A DNA stretch of 64,000 bases. Origin: Glacieibacterium frigidum (GTDB lineage Bacteria > Pseudomonadota > Alphaproteobacteria > Sphingomonadales > Sphingomonadaceae). The stretch's first letter is position 1. Each line of letters starts with the position of its first letter. Under the pieces are notes generated by a model. That model worked only from the letters and a program-made list of their open reading frames with translations. It did not search any database and was not told the DNA's origin. Where the stretch lies: contig NZ_VJWA01000002.1 in NCBI RefSeq assembly GCF_007097155.1, forward strand, positions 248,001 to 312,000, written 5' to 3'. Below are positions 62,151 through 64,000 of this stretch, in pieces. Both the position numbers and the translations under genes were made by a program.

Positions 62151-64000
62151 GTGTTCGCATCGCGCTGGCGGATCTTGGCGTGGCTGCTCGCCGCGGTCGC
62201 GTCCGCCCCGGCCGCCGCCGCACCCCGGCCGGCCGCCGATTTCGCCGAACTACCGTTCATCGAAGGGCCGGTGCTGTCGCCCGACGGCAAGAATTATGCC
62301 GCCAAGCTCGCGGTCAAAGGGGAATTCATCTTCGCGGTGGTGCCGCTCGACGGCAGTGCGCCGCGCTTGTCGAGAGTCGGCAGCCTCGACCTCAACTGGT
62401 GGCGCTGGGTCGACGACAACTGGCTGGTCGTCGGAGTCGGCGATACCAAGCCGATCGCGAGCGAGGACTGGTACTTCCGCCGCGCCGTCGCGGTCAGTGC
62501 CGATACCAAGACGATCCGCATGCTCGAACCTCGCGGCGGCACCGGCCAGAACGCCGACGACGTGCTGTGGACGTCGACCGCGACCGGCGAGACGCCGCGG
62601 CTGCTGCTCGCGGCGCAGCAGTCGATCTACTTCGACGACCCCGGCTTCTACCCGTCGGTGGTCGAGTTCGACCTTGCCAAGGGCACGCAGCGCACCGTCG
62701 TGCGGCCGGTCAACGGCGTCTCCAACTGGTTCGCCGATCCGCAGGGCGTCGTGCGCATGGGCATCGGCTATCTCGCCGACGGGCGCTCGTCGCGCCTGTT
62801 GTACCGCGCCCAGCCCAGCGAGGGGTTCCGCACCATCGACCGCGCCGACACGCGCAAGCGGACGACGCTGACCGCGCCGGCGCTGTTCCTGCCCGAACCC
62901 GGCAAGGCGCTCGCCTTTCACGACGACGACAAGGGCTTCACCACCCTCTACGAATTCGACCTGACCACCCAGACGCTCGGCAAGCCGGTGATCGGCGTGC
63001 CGGACTATGACCTGGCGAGGGTGACCGTCGCGCGCGGCGAGGCCAGGCTGCTGGGCGTCGCCGTCGAGACGACGCGTCCCGAGATCCGCTGGACCGACCC
63101 CGACCTCGCCACCCTGCAGGCCGAGGTCGACAAGTCGGTCGGCGCGGGGCGGCACGCCACCGTCATCTCGATGAGCCGCAACCAGCAGCGCCTGATCATC
63201 CACGTCGGCACGCCTGCCGAGCCGGGGCGCTATTACGCCATGGACCGCGGCGAGGGGGTGATGCGGCCGATCGGTCATGTTGCGATGAAGTTCAAGAAGC
63301 CGCTGCACCCGGTCCGCACCGTCCGCTACACCGCACGCGACGGCGTCTCGATCAGCGCGGTGGTGACCGAGCCCGTCGGCAAGCCGGCCAGGGCGCCACT
63401 GATCGTCATGCCGCACGGCGGCCCGTTCGCGCGCGACACCGAGGGCTGGGACTGGTGGGCGCAGTTCCTCGCCGACCGCGGCTATGTCGTCATCCAGCCG
63501 AACTATCGCGGCTCTTCGGGTTTCGGCACGGCGTTCACGCAGCTTGGCGAGGGGCAGTGGGGCCTCGCCATGCAGGACGACCTCGACGACGCCGTCGCCT
63601 GGGCGGGACGCGAAGGCGTTGCCGATGCGGCACGCGCGTGCATCGTCGGCGCCTCGTACGGCGGCTATGCGGCGATGCGCGCCGCCCAGCGCGGCGGCAA
63701 GCCGTACCGGTGCGCGGTCTCCTACGCCGGCGTCTCCGACCTGCCCCGCCTGCGCCGCTATGACAGCCAGTTCCTGCTGGGCGGGGTCAGGTCCGACTGG
63801 CTGGCGCGCCAGGCGCCCGACCTGCGGCTCGTGTCCCCGCTCAACTATCCCGAACAGGTATCGCTGCCCCTGCTGCTCGTCCACGGCAAGCTCGACAAGC
63901 GCGTGCCGGTCGACCAGTCGCGGGCGATGGCGAGCCGCCTCCGGAAACTGGGCAAGGACGTGACCTACATCGAGCAGCCACTCGCCGACCATCATTTCAG
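62151..64000 (+). CDS. S9-family (prolyl oligopeptidase) peptidase, partial
   Basis: The frame runs from GTG 62151 (GGGGGA upstream) to the right edge, so the C-terminus is missing. A signal peptide (WRILAWLLAAVASAPAAAA) is followed by a beta-propeller-like region and an alpha/beta hydrolase catalytic domain. The expected triad is visible: Ser502 in IVGASYGGYAAM, Asp582 in VHGKLDKRVP and a His (614 or 615) in LADHHF. It probably degrades short peptides in the periplasm. It follows the helicase by 53 bases but has no evident functional link to it. Confidence 0.9.
   Translation, partial: MFASRWRILAWLLAAVASAPAAAAPRPAADFAELPFIEGPVLSPDGKNYAAKLAVKGEFIFAVVPLDGSAPRLSRVGSLDLNWWRWVDDNWLVVGVGDTKPIASEDWYFRRAVAVSADTKTIRMLEPRGGTGQNADDVLWTSTATGETPRLLLAAQQSIYFDDPGFYPSVVEFDLAKGTQRTVVRPVNGVSNWFADPQGVVRMGIGYLADGRSSRLLYRAQPSEGFRTIDRADTRKRTTLTAPALFLPEPGKALAFHDDDKGFTTLYEFDLTTQTLGKPVIGVPDYDLARVTVARGEARLLGVAVETTRPEIRWTDPDLATLQAEVDKSVGAGRHATVISMSRNQQRLIIHVGTPAEPGRYYAMDRGEGVMRPIGHVAMKFKKPLHPVRTVRYTARDGVSISAVVTEPVGKPARAPLIVMPHGGPFARDTEGWDWWAQFLADRGYVVIQPNYRGSSGFGTAFTQLGEGQWGLAMQDDLDDAVAWAGREGVADAARACIVGASYGGYAAMRAAQRGGKPYRCAVSYAGVSDLPRLRRYDSQFLLGGVRSDWLARQAPDLRLVSPLNYPEQVSLPLLLVHGKLDKRVPVDQSRAMASRLRKLGKDVTYIEQPLADHHF

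Noticed and set aside
1..64000. Prophage, tRNA or rRNA genes, or recent transfer
   Set aside because: No phage structural or integrase genes, no tRNA-like cloverleaf noticed, and codon use looks even across the window by eye.

Overview
The window is about 64 kb of high-GC chromosomal DNA, gene-dense and mostly tightly packed. It most resembles an alphaproteobacterium of the Sphingomonadaceae type. The pointers are: two large TonB-dependent receptors of the Sphingomonas/Caulobacter style, two proteins ending in PEPxxWA-CTERM tails, a typical alphaproteobacterial aa3 cytochrome oxidase operon (coxB-coxA-ctaB-small protein-ctaG-coxC-DUF983-SURF1), a HisKA_2-type histidine kinase, DUF2093 next to xseA, and frequent GTG/TTG starts. 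No tRNA, rRNA, CRISPR array, prophage or classical insertion sequence was seen. There is no gene-free stretch longer than about 250 bp.

Layout. 1-5.6 kb: a Tat-exported molybdenum hydroxylase large subunit (cut by the left edge), a PAS histidine kinase and clpB behind a heat-shock type promoter. 5.7-20.6 kb: two TonB-dependent receptors bracket a TPR/2OG-Fe(II) oxygenase and a methyltransferase. Next to them is a fully overlapping minus-strand operon of xseA, DUF2093, an M23 lipoprotein, a TPR/AspH-like hydroxylase and two paralogous 2OG-Fe(II) oxygenases. 20.7-26.1 kb: membrane-anchored proline-rich proteins, a DUF1440 protein, NADH dehydrogenase type II, purD and an APH-like kinase. 26.1-36 kb: a PAS-GGDEF-degenerate EAL protein, a beta-helix/diheme cytochrome pair, an ATP-dependent DNA ligase, altronate dehydratase plus alcohol dehydrogenase, and a PEP-CTERM protein. 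36-42.2 kb: the cytochrome oxidase operon. 42.3-49 kb: crotonase, a [2Fe-2S] hydroxylase subunit, a second PEP-CTERM protein, a secreted EF-hand protein, a nitronate monooxygenase-like enzyme, DUF2061, a GIY-YIG nuclease between two repeat units, and an M20 peptidase. 49-53.5 kb: a type I secretion set (TolC, ABC, HlyD). 53.6-64 kb: a ligase-associated exonuclease, a Crp-like regulator, several small unknown proteins, a DUF3667 protein, a PRISE-type reductase, a ligase-associated helicase and an S9 peptidase (cut by the right edge).

Two systems deserve most attention. The first is the concentration of four 2-oxoglutarate/Fe(II) oxygenases, two of them with TPR scaffolds, plus a methyltransferase around two TonB receptors; it suggests modification of a receptor, or of a peptide or other substrate handled by it (inference). 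The second is a small GIY-YIG nuclease gene lying between two same-orientation 92-bp palindromic repeat units, with its last 17 codons and stop inside one unit. It resembles a REP/nuclease element, with two related repeats elsewhere in the window. Functional statements rest on recognised motifs read by eye, not on database searches.
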